16,806 nt of DNA from JAVBJV01 sp031546815 (GCA_031546815.1 JAVBJV010000036.1:1-16806), one strand, 5' to 3'. Positions 1 through 7,433 are shown, counted from the first letter of the stretch. Program-made: numbers and translations. The notes: a model not told the origin generated them from the sequence alone.

Positions 1-171
1 TCGCAGCAGCCGTAACCCGATGTGTTGTGTGGGTTTTGGGAAGTTATAAATGTATTTTTAAGTATTTTACGGAATTCCTCTTGCAAGGGGGGGGCTGGGG
101 CAGCATTTTCCGCGCCATTGGCCACGGGGCATCCGCCCGAAGGCCGTCTGCTGGTTTGACAGGGGGACGCG
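1..171 (+). promoter_or_regulatory. speD upstream region and possible leader
   Basis: There is no convincing gene here. The first 75 bases are AT-richer than the coding DNA and contain TATAAA at 45-50, a possible -10 box, but no good -35 at 17 bp (TTGTGT at 25-30 is too close). A two-tier hairpin can form at 120-145: GGCC (120-123), a 3-nt internal loop, GGGC (127-130), a 4-nt loop ATCC, GCCC (135-138), a 3-nt internal loop, GGCC (142-145). The speD ribosome-binding site AGGGGG lies at 161-166. The hairpin could be a regulatory leader, but it matches no riboswitch class I can name. Confidence 0.35.
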
Positions 172-639
172 ATGAACGCTCTCGCCAAGCTGGGGATGGT
201 CTCGGAATTTCCGAGCAAGAACCAGACTAACGCCGCTGCTGCTTCTTCTTCTGTTGCGGAAGAACAGAAGGATTACTACGTCGAAAAAGATGGCGTCCGT
301 TTTGCGGGCACTCATCTGCTGATCGATCTTTGGGGCGCGACGCGCCTCGACGAACCAGATCATATTGACGCATCGTTGCGCGAGTCTGCGATCAAGGCCG
401 GGGCCACGATCCTGCACAGCCACTTCCATCACTTCCAGCCGAATGGCGGAGTGTCGGGCGTGGTGGTGCTGGCCGAAAGCCACATCTCGATCCACACTTG
501 GCCCGAACGGAACTACGCCGCGATCGACGTGTTCATGTGCGGCGCCTGCAATCCGTACGACACTCTGCCGATGATCAAGGACGCCTTCCGTCCCGATCAT
601 GTGCAGGTGGCGGAAAACCGGCGCGGTCTGGTCGTTTAA
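172..639 (+). CDS. speD: S-adenosylmethionine decarboxylase proenzyme (SpeD)
   Basis: SpeD decarboxylates S-adenosylmethionine to give the aminopropyl donor for spermidine synthesis in the cytoplasm. The 155-residue product matches the short prokaryotic (class 1B) family. The self-processing motif ESHISIHTWPE is at 102-112, so Ser103 should become the pyruvoyl group, with His108 and Cys123 (FMCGAC) in the places of the processing and catalytic His and Cys. About 40 residues precede the conserved core, longer than the roughly 120-130 residue minimal enzymes; this stretch is Ala/Ser/Gln-rich and probably unstructured. The ATG at 172 has AGGGGG 5 nt upstream. speE follows after 79 bases, so the two form a spermidine operon. 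The family is certain; the exact start is likely. Confidence 0.95.
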   Translation: MNALAKLGMVSEFPSKNQTNAAAASSSVAEEQKDYYVEKDGVRFAGTHLLIDLWGATRLDEPDHIDASLRESAIKAGATILHSHFHHFQPNGGVSGVVVLAESHISIHTWPERNYAAIDVFMCGACNPYDTLPMIKDAFRPDHVQVAENRRGLVV

Positions 640-667
640 TCACGGCTGACTTTGGTGAATGTCTGGG

Positions 668-692
668 GCGCGGACCGGTCAATGGTCCGCGC
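668..692 (+). terminator. Intercistronic hairpin between speD and speE
   Basis: This is a perfect inverted repeat: GCGCGGACC (668-676), a 7-nt loop, GGTCCGCGC (684-692). It lies 29 bases after the speD stop and 26 bases before the likely speE ATG. It has no T run (only TT follows), so it looks less like a full terminator than an attenuator, a processing site, or an mRNA-stability element that sets the SpeD:SpeE ratio. Confidence 0.55.
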
Positions 693-718
693 TTGCTGCG
701 TTATGGGATCGATGTGTG

Positions 719-1585
719 ATGACGACAGAAAACTGGCTGTGTGAAACCCTGTATCCCGGTTGGGGGCAGCGCTTTCTGGTAACGCGCGAACTGGCGCAGA
801 CAACCTCGCCGTTCCAGGACATTGCGGTGTTCGAGACCGAATCTCATGGCCGGGTGCTGATGCTCGACGGTGTGACGCAGATCACCGAAGCGGATGAATT
901 CACCTATCAGGAGATGATCGCGCATGTGCCGCTGCTGGCGCATGGCGATGCGAAGAACGTGCTGATCATCGGCGCGGGCGACGGCGGCGTGCTGCGTCGG
1001 GTGCTGGAACACAAAACCGTGCAGCGCGCGGTGATGGTTGAGATTGACGGCGAGGTGATCCGCCTGGCCAAGGAATTCCTGCCGAACATTGCGGGCGCTG
1101 CGTGGGACAATCCGCGCGCCCAGGTGATTGTGGGCGACGGGATCGATTACGTGGCGAAGGCTGCGGATGCATCTTTCGATGTGATCATCGTCGACAGCAC
1201 CGACCCGATCGGCGTGGGCGAGGCGCTGTTCACTGACGAATTCTACCGTAACTGTGCGCGCATCCTTACGGCGCGCGGCGTGGTGGTGAACCAGTGCGGT
1301 GTGCCGTTCATGCAGGCCGACGAACTGCGCGTGACCAGCGCGCGGCGGGCGCAGTTCTTTGCCGATGTGTCGGCCTATGTGGTGGCGGTGCCGACCTATG
1401 TCGGCGGCTTTATGACGTTGGGCTGGGCCGCGAAAGCGCCGGGCATGCGCGACGTGCCGGTGGCCGAGATCGCACAGCGCGCGGCGGCGGCGGGCCTGTC
1501 CGGCCAGAAATACTGGAGCGCCGGCGTGCAGATGGCATCGTTCCAGCTGCCGCCGTATATCGCGAAAGAATTGCCGCCGGGCTGA
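719..1585 (+). CDS. speE: Spermidine synthase (polyamine aminopropyltransferase)
   Basis: SpeE transfers the aminopropyl group from decarboxylated SAM to putrescine, giving spermidine and methylthioadenosine. From the ATG at 719 the product is 288 residues, the same length as E. coli SpeE, and begins in register with it (MTTENWLCETLYPGW). The frame is open back to 659, but that would add 20 residues running through the intercistronic hairpin, so 719 is preferred even though its ribosome-binding site is weak. Visible motifs are the N-terminal beta domain, the nucleotide loop GAGDGG (85-90), acidic Glu108-Ile-Asp110, GDG (139-141), and the catalytic DSTDPIG (159-165) with Asp159 as the expected base. 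It ends 10 bases from the stop of the convergent oxidoreductase gene. Confidence 0.95.
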   Translation: MTTENWLCETLYPGWGQRFLVTRELAQTTSPFQDIAVFETESHGRVLMLDGVTQITEADEFTYQEMIAHVPLLAHGDAKNVLIIGAGDGGVLRRVLEHKTVQRAVMVEIDGEVIRLAKEFLPNIAGAAWDNPRAQVIVGDGIDYVAKAADASFDVIIVDSTDPIGVGEALFTDEFYRNCARILTARGVVVNQCGVPFMQADELRVTSARRAQFFADVSAYVVAVPTYVGGFMTLGWAAKAPGMRDVPVAEIAQRAAAAGLSGQKYWSAGVQMASFQLPPYIAKELPPG

Positions 1586-1587
1586 AA

Positions 1588-1620
1588 GGTCGCGATCAGG
1601 CCAACGCCAGATCGCGCACC
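1588..1620. terminator. Hairpin between convergent speE and the FAD oxidoreductase
   Basis: A long interrupted stem: GGTCGCGATC (1588-1597) pairs with GATCGCG plus ACC (1610-1620, one bulged C), and an inner GGC (1599-1601) / GCC (1606-1608) closes on the loop CAAC. It covers the last codons and stop of the minus-strand gene. On the minus strand it is followed by a short TTT; on the plus strand there is no T run. Its location between two convergent stops 10 bases apart suggests a shared bidirectional terminator, though a weak one by the T-tract rule. Confidence 0.5.
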
Positions 1621-2699
1621 ATATCCCCCAACGCCAGCGACGATGTAAGCCCCGGCGATTCAATCCCGAACAGGTTGACCAGCCCCGGCACACCGTGCGT
1701 TGCGCTGCCCTGCAGCACGAAGTCCTGACCACCAGCTTCGGCCGGGGCGATCTTCGGGCGGATACCGGAATAGCCCGGCTGTAACGCGCCATCCTGCAGG
1801 TTCGGCCAGTAGCGGCGAATGGCGGCGTAAAACGAATCGCCGCGCCGCGGATCGACCACGTAATCGATCCGGTCCACCCATTCCACATCGGGGCCGAAGC
1901 GCGTCTGCCCGCCCATATCCAGCGTCAGATGCGTGCCCAGCCCGCCGGGCACTGGCACCGGATAAATCAACCGCGAGAACGGCGAACGCCCCGTGAGGGT
2001 GAAATAGTTGCCCTTCGCATAATACGCTTTCGGTACATGCTGCATCGGCATGCCGGACAGGCTGGCGGCCAGCGCCGGGGCGTGCAGCCCGGCGGCGTTG
2101 ATCAGCAGCTTGCAGCGTAGCAACATCGGCTCCGCCCCGCCGACCGAAAGCTCGATCCCGTCCTGGGTGATGCGTCCGCTCTCGACCCGGCTGTGAAAGA
2201 CGAACATGCCGCCGACGTTTTCGGTGTCGCCCTGCAAGCTCAGCATATAGGCGTGTGTGTCGATGATTCCGGTCGAGGGCGACAGCAACGCCGCTGTGCA
2301 GTTCAGGGCCGGTTCCAGCGCGAGCGCCTCGGCCCTGGTCAGCACGCGCATGTCGTCCACGCCGTTCACGGCGGCGCGCTGGCGGATGTCGTCGAGCTTG
2401 GCGGCCTCGGCCGCGTCGGTGGCGACGATCAGCTTGCCGCAGTTGCTGTAAGGCACGCCGCGTTCGGAGCAATACGCATACATCGCCTTGCGGCCGGCCA
2501 CGCAGGCCCGCGCCATCAGGCTGCCGGCCTTGTAGTAGATGCCTGCGTGAATCACCTCGCTGTTACGCGAAGATGTTTCCATGCCGATGGCCTCGTTCGC
2601 TTCCAGCACCAGAACCTCGCGCCCGGCAAGTGCCAGTGCCCGCGCCACGGCCAGGCCGACAACGCCTGCGCCCACCACCACACAATCGACTGTTTCCAT
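1596..2699 (-). CDS. FAD-dependent oxidoreductase, L-2-hydroxyglutarate dehydrogenase-like
   Basis: A 367-residue member of the DAO/GlpO-like flavoprotein superfamily. The N-terminal dinucleotide-binding motif VVGAGVVGLA (8-17) is followed by the FAD ribose-binding acid at the end of the second strand (Glu33). The block SSRNSEVIHAGIYY (43-56) is characteristic of the L-2-hydroxyglutarate dehydrogenase/oxidase (L2HGDH/LhgO) family. A second conserved block, NAAGLHAPALA, lies mid-protein, and GYSGIRPKIAP near the C terminus also fits. These enzymes oxidise L-2-hydroxyglutarate to 2-oxoglutarate, usually passing electrons to quinones; the substrate here is inferred from family. GGAGG at 2705-2709 sits 5 nt before the ATG. 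The gene is divergent from the MDR protein, so both may share control. Another 2-hydroxyacid or amino acid substrate is possible. Confidence 0.85.
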   Translation of the reverse strand: METVDCVVVGAGVVGLAVARALALAGREVLVLEANEAIGMETSSRNSEVIHAGIYYKAGSLMARACVAGRKAMYAYCSERGVPYSNCGKLIVATDAAEAAKLDDIRQRAAVNGVDDMRVLTRAEALALEPALNCTAALLSPSTGIIDTHAYMLSLQGDTENVGGMFVFHSRVESGRITQDGIELSVGGAEPMLLRCKLLINAAGLHAPALAASLSGMPMQHVPKAYYAKGNYFTLTGRSPFSRLIYPVPVPGGLGTHLTLDMGGQTRFGPDVEWVDRIDYVVDPRRGDSFYAAIRRYWPNLQDGALQPGYSGIRPKIAPAEAGGQDFVLQGSATHGVPGLVNLFGIESPGLTSSLALGDMVRDLALA

Positions 2700-2785
2700 A
2701 TGAGCCTCCAGCAGGAAGCAGCTTTAGCATATGCGCGCATAACGCAAGAGGGTGACCGGCGGGAGAATTCTGCTAACACTCCGGT
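2700..2785. promoter_or_regulatory. Divergent promoter region with 12-bp palindrome
   Basis: This 86-base region separates two divergent oxidoreductase genes and must hold both promoters. It contains the perfect palindrome TATGCGCGCATA at 2730-2741, a plausible operator. On the plus strand GTGACC (2752-2757) and TAACAC (2774-2779) are 16 bp apart, but the -10 match is poor. If real, transcription would start almost at the ATG, consistent with the absence of a ribosome-binding site for the plus-strand gene. Confidence 0.4.
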
Positions 2786-3754
2786 ATGCGATGTGTGTGG
2801 TTTTCCGAGGCCGGGCCAAGTTCGGTTCTGACAGTCGGCTGGCAGCCCGATCCCGTGCCCGATGCGGGCGAAGTTCTGGTGCAGGTCCATATCTGCGCGG
2901 TAACACGCGCCGATGTGGCCGAACGTTCGGGCACGGCGTCGGCGCTGCTGACGGATCGCAATATTCCGCATCGTGATGGCGCTGGCGTTATTGTGGCGGT
3001 TGGGGCGGGCGTTGATGCTCGACGCGTCGGCGAACATGTCTGGGTTTTCAACGCAACGCGTGGCACCGCGGCCGAGCTGTGTGCCGTTCCGGATGCGCAG
3101 GCGGTGACGCTCAATCCGGGTGTGCCGTTTGAATCGGCTGCCTGCATGGGGCAGACGGCATTGCCCGCCTTCGATGCCGTGTTCGGCGATGGTGGCGTGA
3201 TGGGACACAGCGTTCTGGTGCTGGAAGGTGCCACACCGTTCGGGCAGGCGGCGATTCGGCTGGCGCATCAGGGTGGCGCACATGTCATCGCAACCGCCGA
3301 TACCCCGGCAACAGCGATGGCGGCGACAGAGGCCGGGGCGCATGCTGTGGTCGACAGTTCCGCCCCCGACCTTGCCCGGCGCATTCTGGACGAGACAGAA
3401 ACCGATGGCATTGCCCGTGTAATTGATTCCGACCTGGCGGCCCATGCCGTTCTGGCAGGGGTGGTGCTGGCGCCATCCGGCACAATTGCCTGTGTGGGGT
3501 CATCTGGCGACCCGATACTTCCCTATACTGACCTGGCAACCAAAGGTGGTCGGGTAGAGTTCATCGCGCCGATGCGGATGCCGCCGCAACGCCGTGCGGC
3601 GGCGCTGTCGGGAATCGCCGAAGGGTTGCGCGACGGCTGGCTGCATCCGCGTCTGGCAGCGGTATATCCGCTGCTGCGAATTCGTGATGCGCATGATTTG
3701 TGCGCGAGCGGGTCGGCCATCGGGAATGTTTTGATGCAGATTGGGAATAATTAA
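2786..3754 (+). CDS. Zinc-free MDR / quinone oxidoreductase-like protein
   Basis: A 322-residue medium-chain dehydrogenase/reductase. The N-terminal GroES-like domain shows GEVLVQVHICAVTRADV (28-44) and the conserved IPHRDGAGVIVAVG (60-73). The four-cysteine structural zinc site and the catalytic zinc ligands of alcohol dehydrogenases are absent, which places it with the NAD(P)H:quinone oxidoreductase branch. A Rossmann domain follows (about 120-265). The usual AxxGxxG cofactor loop is altered: EGATPFG at 147-153 keeps only the last glycine of the usual AAGGVG. The protein probably reduces an alpha,beta-unsaturated carbonyl or quinone with NAD(P)H, but the substrate cannot be read and cofactor binding may be unusual. 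No ribosome-binding site precedes the ATG, so translation may be leaderless. The start fits the family's usual first strand (MRCVWFSEAG). Confidence 0.8.
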   Translation: MRCVWFSEAGPSSVLTVGWQPDPVPDAGEVLVQVHICAVTRADVAERSGTASALLTDRNIPHRDGAGVIVAVGAGVDARRVGEHVWVFNATRGTAAELCAVPDAQAVTLNPGVPFESAACMGQTALPAFDAVFGDGGVMGHSVLVLEGATPFGQAAIRLAHQGGAHVIATADTPATAMAATEAGAHAVVDSSAPDLARRILDETETDGIARVIDSDLAAHAVLAGVVLAPSGTIACVGSSGDPILPYTDLATKGGRVEFIAPMRMPPQRRAAALSGIAEGLRDGWLHPRLAAVYPLLRIRDAHDLCASGSAIGNVLMQIGNN

Positions 3755-4088
3755 GCTGCCCCCTCGGCGCGTAACATTTTGACGCATCTGCCCCGCAAAA
3801 CAGACAACTCCAATTTATATCGACGCAAAAATGATTAAATCAAATTTCCAATCCAAAGTGGAAAATGATTGTTCATTTCAAATAAGTAAAAAAATACCGT
3901 TTGTGAAAAACCGATTTGATATCGATTTATATGTAAATACATCAATAATATACAATACACATAGAAAAAATTGAGTATTATTATAAGTATTAAACTATAA
4001 TTTAGCAATCGGCACTTGTTGGTTAATTTTTTGTTCGTAGTTATGAACCCATAACGCGCCAAGCGTTTTCATAAATTGGAATACTCAA
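3755..4088. promoter_or_regulatory. AT-rich intergenic region upstream of the autotransporter
   Basis: A 334-base stretch without a gene. From about 3805 to 4055 it is strongly AT-rich, unlike the GC-rich DNA on both sides. Visible items are a weak dyad TTTCCA/TGGAAA (3845-3864); CGATTT repeated at 3912-3917 and 3923-3928, exactly one helical turn (11 bp) apart; ATGTA-AA-TACAT (3931-3942); a consensus -10 box (3996-4001); and a small hairpin GTTATG-AACC-CATAAC (4040-4055) in the presumed 5' UTR. A short minus-strand reading frame here has no coding character. The region is probably the control region of the autotransporter gene and could be a target of an AT-binding silencer. Confidence 0.6.
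3971..4001 (+). promoter_or_regulatory. Putative sigma-70 promoter for the autotransporter
   Basis: TATAAT at 3996-4001 matches the -10 consensus exactly. The best -35 is TTGAGT at 3971-3976, four of six bases, with a long 19-bp spacer. Transcription would start near 4008 and give a 5' UTR of about 80 nt containing the hairpin at 4040-4055. In DNA this AT-rich a TATAAT match can arise by chance, so confidence is moderate. Confidence 0.45.
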
Positions 4089-7000
4089 ATGACTATACCG
4101 AGCACGATACGTCACGGTTACCCGATGACGGCCGCCATACTCACCGGGAAGGTCTTTCTGCTGCTGTCGGCAGCTTTCATGTGCGCACCAGTTGCAATGG
4201 CCCAGGCGGTCACGACACCGGTGACGGCCGGGCCAGGAGCCGTGGTCACGATCCCGACCGGGACGACGGTGAATGTCGCATCCGGCACCGCCATCTCGTC
4301 GACGGGGGGAAGCATTTCGGGCACTGATATCCGTGCCATTGTTGATGGCAGTGGAACAGCGGTGAAGGCCTCGGGCAGCGGAGCGCTGATCACGCTGGAT
4401 GGGACGTCGGTCATCTCGGCGGGAAACGGCAGCTATCTGGTCGAGGCACTGGCGGGTGGCCGGATTGTGTTGGGGAACACCCAGGTTTCCGGTCCTGGCG
4501 CATCGGTTGCGCAGGCCGGGCTGCATGCCTCGGGCGCAGGTTCGTCGATCGCGGTGGCGACGGGGACAATCAGCTCGGCGCGCGGCGGGGCGTGGATGGA
4601 TAATGGTGGCCAGATTTCTCTGGGTGCCGGCACGGTGATCAACCTGAGCGGTTCGGAAAACGGTTCAGCCGGTTTGCTGGTAAACAACATCGTGGTCCCC
4701 GATGGTGCGATCGCCTCTGGCCTGACCGTCAACATCAATAACGGCATGGGCGTTGCTCGGACAACCGATTACGCCTGGATTGGCGTTTCCATGCAGGGCG
4801 ATAACGCTCGACTGTCGCTCGACCGTCTGACGGTACAGGGGAATGATGCCAACATCGGCGTTTTTGTGGCCGACTACGGCGTCCTGAATCTGACCAACAG
4901 TAATATTGTGGTGAATGGCCATGGCGGAAATTCGAATGATGCCGTTCGTTTCTGGCCAATCAACATAAATATGTTTGGCAGTCAGGAATACGGCATTATA
5001 CTGTACAATGGTGGGACGTTGAATGCCAGTAATACCAGTGTAACCGTGAATACGACGGGAGCTTCTGTTGGTATCGAGGCATACAACCAGAACACGCTCA
5101 ACCTGGATCACGTATCCATAAATATGGCGGGAACTGGGGGAGGGTCGGCGCTTTATATCTACCAGAGCAGTGTCGCGCATGTAACCAACTCCATCATTAC
5201 GACGGGCAATGCTGCCTATGCCGGGGTCCGCGTACTGGGAAACTCCACTTTTGTCGGTGATGCGATGGCAATTACGACGAATGGAGCCGCGTCCTACGGA
5301 GTGCGAGTTACAGTCGCACCCGCCACAGCCACGCTGACCAACAGCACCATCACGACAAATGGTGCAACCAGCTCCGGTGTATGGGTCAATGGTGTTAACG
5401 CCAAATTCACCGGTGACACATTGTTGATTACCACGAACGGCGACACTTCCTATGGCGTGTATGTGCAGGCCGGTGGCGTGGCGACGGTAAGCAACAGCCA
5501 GATCGATGTGAATGGGTCCGGCTCCGCTGGCTTGCGGTTGCTAAGTGGCGCAATGTATGTCGATACTGTTGATGTCAGTGCAATGGGGGCTGGCAGTACT
5601 GGTATCCAGCTTACGGACAGCTCCATTGCTATCCTCAACAGTAATATCGAGGCCAGCGGCAGCGGCGTTGTGGAAGAAGGCAATGCGCCGCATTTTGCGA
5701 TGACTGGTGGATCGATAACAAGTGCAGCGACGGCATTCCGTGTGACCGCCACCAATGCAGTCCTCAACATTGGCGATGTCAAGGTAACCGGTAATGGCCT
5801 TCTGCTGGATGTAGCGGATGCTGCCAGCGTAACACTGCTGGCGACTGGTAGTACGCTGACCGGCGACATGCAGGCAGCGGGAAGTGGCGCTGCGACGGTG
5901 GCGTTGAGCGATGGCAGCAACTGGACCGGGGCGGCGCGCAATCCGGGGTCGCTGTCGCTGACTGACAGCATCTGGAACCTGACGGGAAATTCGGATGTCG
6001 CCTCGCTGGTGCTGGGCAATACGACCGTGGCGTTCTCCTCGCCGGACGTGTCCGGTTACAAGACGTTGACCGTGCGCGGTAACTACACCGGCGCCGATGC
6101 GCTGTTCGTATTGAACACGCGGCTTGGCGACGATAGCTCACCAACCGACAGGCTGGTGATCCAGGGCGACACGGCGGGGTCGAGCCAGCTGCGGATCGTC
6201 AACAATGGCGGGCTTGGCGCCATGACGGTCAGCGACGGGATCCAGGTTGTGCAGGTTCAGGGTACTTCAGCCGGAGCATTCGCACTGAACGGCCGTGTTG
6301 CTGCGGGTGCGTATGAATACACTCTGCGACAGGGGGGCAATGCGGCGACGGGCGGAAATGCCGATGATGGGAATTGGTATCTGCGTTCGATCTACACGCC
6401 GCCGGATGTTCCGGTTCCTCCGACGCCCCCGGTTCCGCCAGTCCCGCAGTTGCCGGACATCCGTGTTGAAGTTCCCGTAGATATGGTGATCCCTGTTCTG
6501 GCGACGGAATACGGATATGCGATGTTGGGCACGCTGCACGAACGCGTGGGCGAGGACTGGGTCCGCCAGGGTGCGGATGGTCAGCGGTTTGTTGCGGGAT
6601 CGTGGGGCCGGATCATCGGCGAGCGCGGGTTCAGGGACGGCAACAACTTCTTCAGCAGTGGTCCGCGTTTCAGCTACGACTTCGCGGCCGTGCAGGCGGG
6701 GCTGGATGTGTTCGCGCGTCAGGCGCCGGATGGAACGCGCGACCGGGCCGGGTTCTATGTCGGGTATGGCCAGATCGATTCGAACGTGAAGGCTGTCTAT
6801 GGCGGACGTGCGGGTACGGTGGATATGGATGCGTACACGCTGGGTCTTTACTGGACGCATTATGCGACGTCGGGGTGGTATACGGACGCGATCCTGCAAG
6901 GGACGCAGTATTCTGCAACGGCAAAGTCGATCGAGAACCAGCGGATTACCCCCGATGGTCTGGGACTGATCGGGTCGCTGGAAGGTGGGTATTCGTTCCG

Positions 7001-7433
7001 CCTCGGCGCTCGCACCCAGCTCGAGCCGCAGGCGCAGATCGTCTACCAGACCATGTCGTTCGACAATGCGCAGGACGATTTCGGCCGGGTGTCGTTCAAC
7101 GACACCAACAGCCTGCGCGGCCGTATTGGTGTGCGTCTGGCGCATACGCGGAATATGGCGGCGGATGGCGCGGACCCACGGCTGATTACGGCCTGGGTGC
7201 GGACCAATGTGTGGCACGAGTTCGAGGGTGATTCGGAGACGACGTTTTCATCGCTGTCTGGCGATAACGGTACACAGTTCTCGACACGTTTCGATGGCAC
7301 ATGGGGCGAGATCGGGGTGGGGGTGACCGGGCAGTTGACGCAGAGCGTGTCGCTGTTTGCCACAGCCGGCTACGATCACTCGACGGATTTTACCGCCTGG
7401 AACGGACGACTGGGTCTGACCGTCAAATGGTGA
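4089..7433 (+). CDS. Type Va autotransporter with beta-helix passenger
   Basis: A 1114-residue secreted or surface protein. A signal peptide with hydrophobic core (about 22-36) has a likely cut after AMA (36-38). The passenger, about 39-770, is rich in Gly, Ser, Thr, Asn and Val and has irregular rungs of roughly 23-27 residues with recurring N-S-x-I-x-x-N-G and G-V-x-V elements (clearest at about 365-535), as in right-handed beta-helix passengers of the pertactin type. A proline-rich spacer (about 771-795) precedes a C-terminal outer-membrane beta-barrel (about 830-1114) that ends in an aromatic residue (LTVKW). No protease, lipase or other catalytic motif was seen, so adhesion or aggregation is the likely role, but this is inference. 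The ribosome-binding site (TTGGA near 4076-4080) is weak. A monocistronic unit is suggested by the upstream AT-rich promoter region and the terminator at 7471. The middle of the passenger uses visibly more A/T than the barrel. Confidence 0.93.
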   Translation: MTIPSTIRHGYPMTAAILTGKVFLLLSAAFMCAPVAMAQAVTTPVTAGPGAVVTIPTGTTVNVASGTAISSTGGSISGTDIRAIVDGSGTAVKASGSGALITLDGTSVISAGNGSYLVEALAGGRIVLGNTQVSGPGASVAQAGLHASGAGSSIAVATGTISSARGGAWMDNGGQISLGAGTVINLSGSENGSAGLLVNNIVVPDGAIASGLTVNINNGMGVARTTDYAWIGVSMQGDNARLSLDRLTVQGNDANIGVFVADYGVLNLTNSNIVVNGHGGNSNDAVRFWPININMFGSQEYGIILYNGGTLNASNTSVTVNTTGASVGIEAYNQNTLNLDHVSINMAGTGGGSALYIYQSSVAHVTNSIITTGNAAYAGVRVLGNSTFVGDAMAITTNGAASYGVRVTVAPATATLTNSTITTNGATSSGVWVNGVNAKFTGDTLLITTNGDTSYGVYVQAGGVATVSNSQIDVNGSGSAGLRLLSGAMYVDTVDVSAMGAGSTGIQLTDSSIAILNSNIEASGSGVVEEGNAPHFAMTGGSITSAATAFRVTATNAVLNIGDVKVTGNGLLLDVADAASVTLLATGSTLTGDMQAAGSGAATVALSDGSNWTGAARNPGSLSLTDSIWNLTGNSDVASLVLGNTTVAFSSPDVSGYKTLTVRGNYTGADALFVLNTRLGDDSSPTDRLVIQGDTAGSSQLRIVNNGGLGAMTVSDGIQVVQVQGTSAGAFALNGRVAAGAYEYTLRQGGNAATGGNADDGNWYLRSIYTPPDVPVPPTPPVPPVPQLPDIRVEVPVDMVIPVLATEYGYAMLGTLHERVGEDWVRQGADGQRFVAGSWGRIIGERGFRDGNNFFSSGPRFSYDFAAVQAGLDVFARQAPDGTRDRAGFYVGYGQIDSNVKAVYGGRAGTVDMDAYTLGLYWTHYATSGWYTDAILQGTQYSATAKSIENQRITPDGLGLIGSLEGGYSFRLGARTQLEPQAQIVYQTMSFDNAQDDFGRVSFNDTNSLRGRIGVRLAHTRNMAADGADPRLITAWVRTNVWHEFEGDSETTFSSLSGDNGTQFSTRFDGTWGEIGVGVTGQLTQSVSLFATAGYDHSTDFTAWNGRLGLTVKW

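Noticed and set aside
659..718. Longer start for spermidine synthase
   Set aside because: The extra 20 residues overlap the intercistronic hairpin and do not align with the family; the ATG at 719 gives the standard 288 residues.
701..1888. 395-codon minus-strand frame across speE and the oxidoreductase end
   Set aside because: It spans two well-supported genes and its translation is Arg/His-rich noise.
2752..2779. Sigma-70 promoter for the MDR gene (GTGACC / TAACAC)
   Set aside because: The -10 matches only three of six bases and would give a nearly leaderless transcript; too weak to call as a separate feature.
3835..4062. 75-codon minus-strand frame in the AT-rich region
   Set aside because: Hydrophobic Leu/Ile/Tyr-rich translation expected from AT-rich DNA; no ribosome-binding site or family resemblance. 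A small membrane peptide cannot be fully excluded.
5265..5460. Degenerate repeated units in the autotransporter gene considered as a CRISPR-like or VNTR array
   Set aside because: The repeats are inside one open frame, diverged at DNA level and spaced as protein beta-helix rungs, with no identical repeats or spacers.
6267..7217. 316-codon minus-strand frame opposite the autotransporter barrel
   Set aside because: Arg/Ile/His-rich shadow of the barrel; no domain, no ribosome-binding site.
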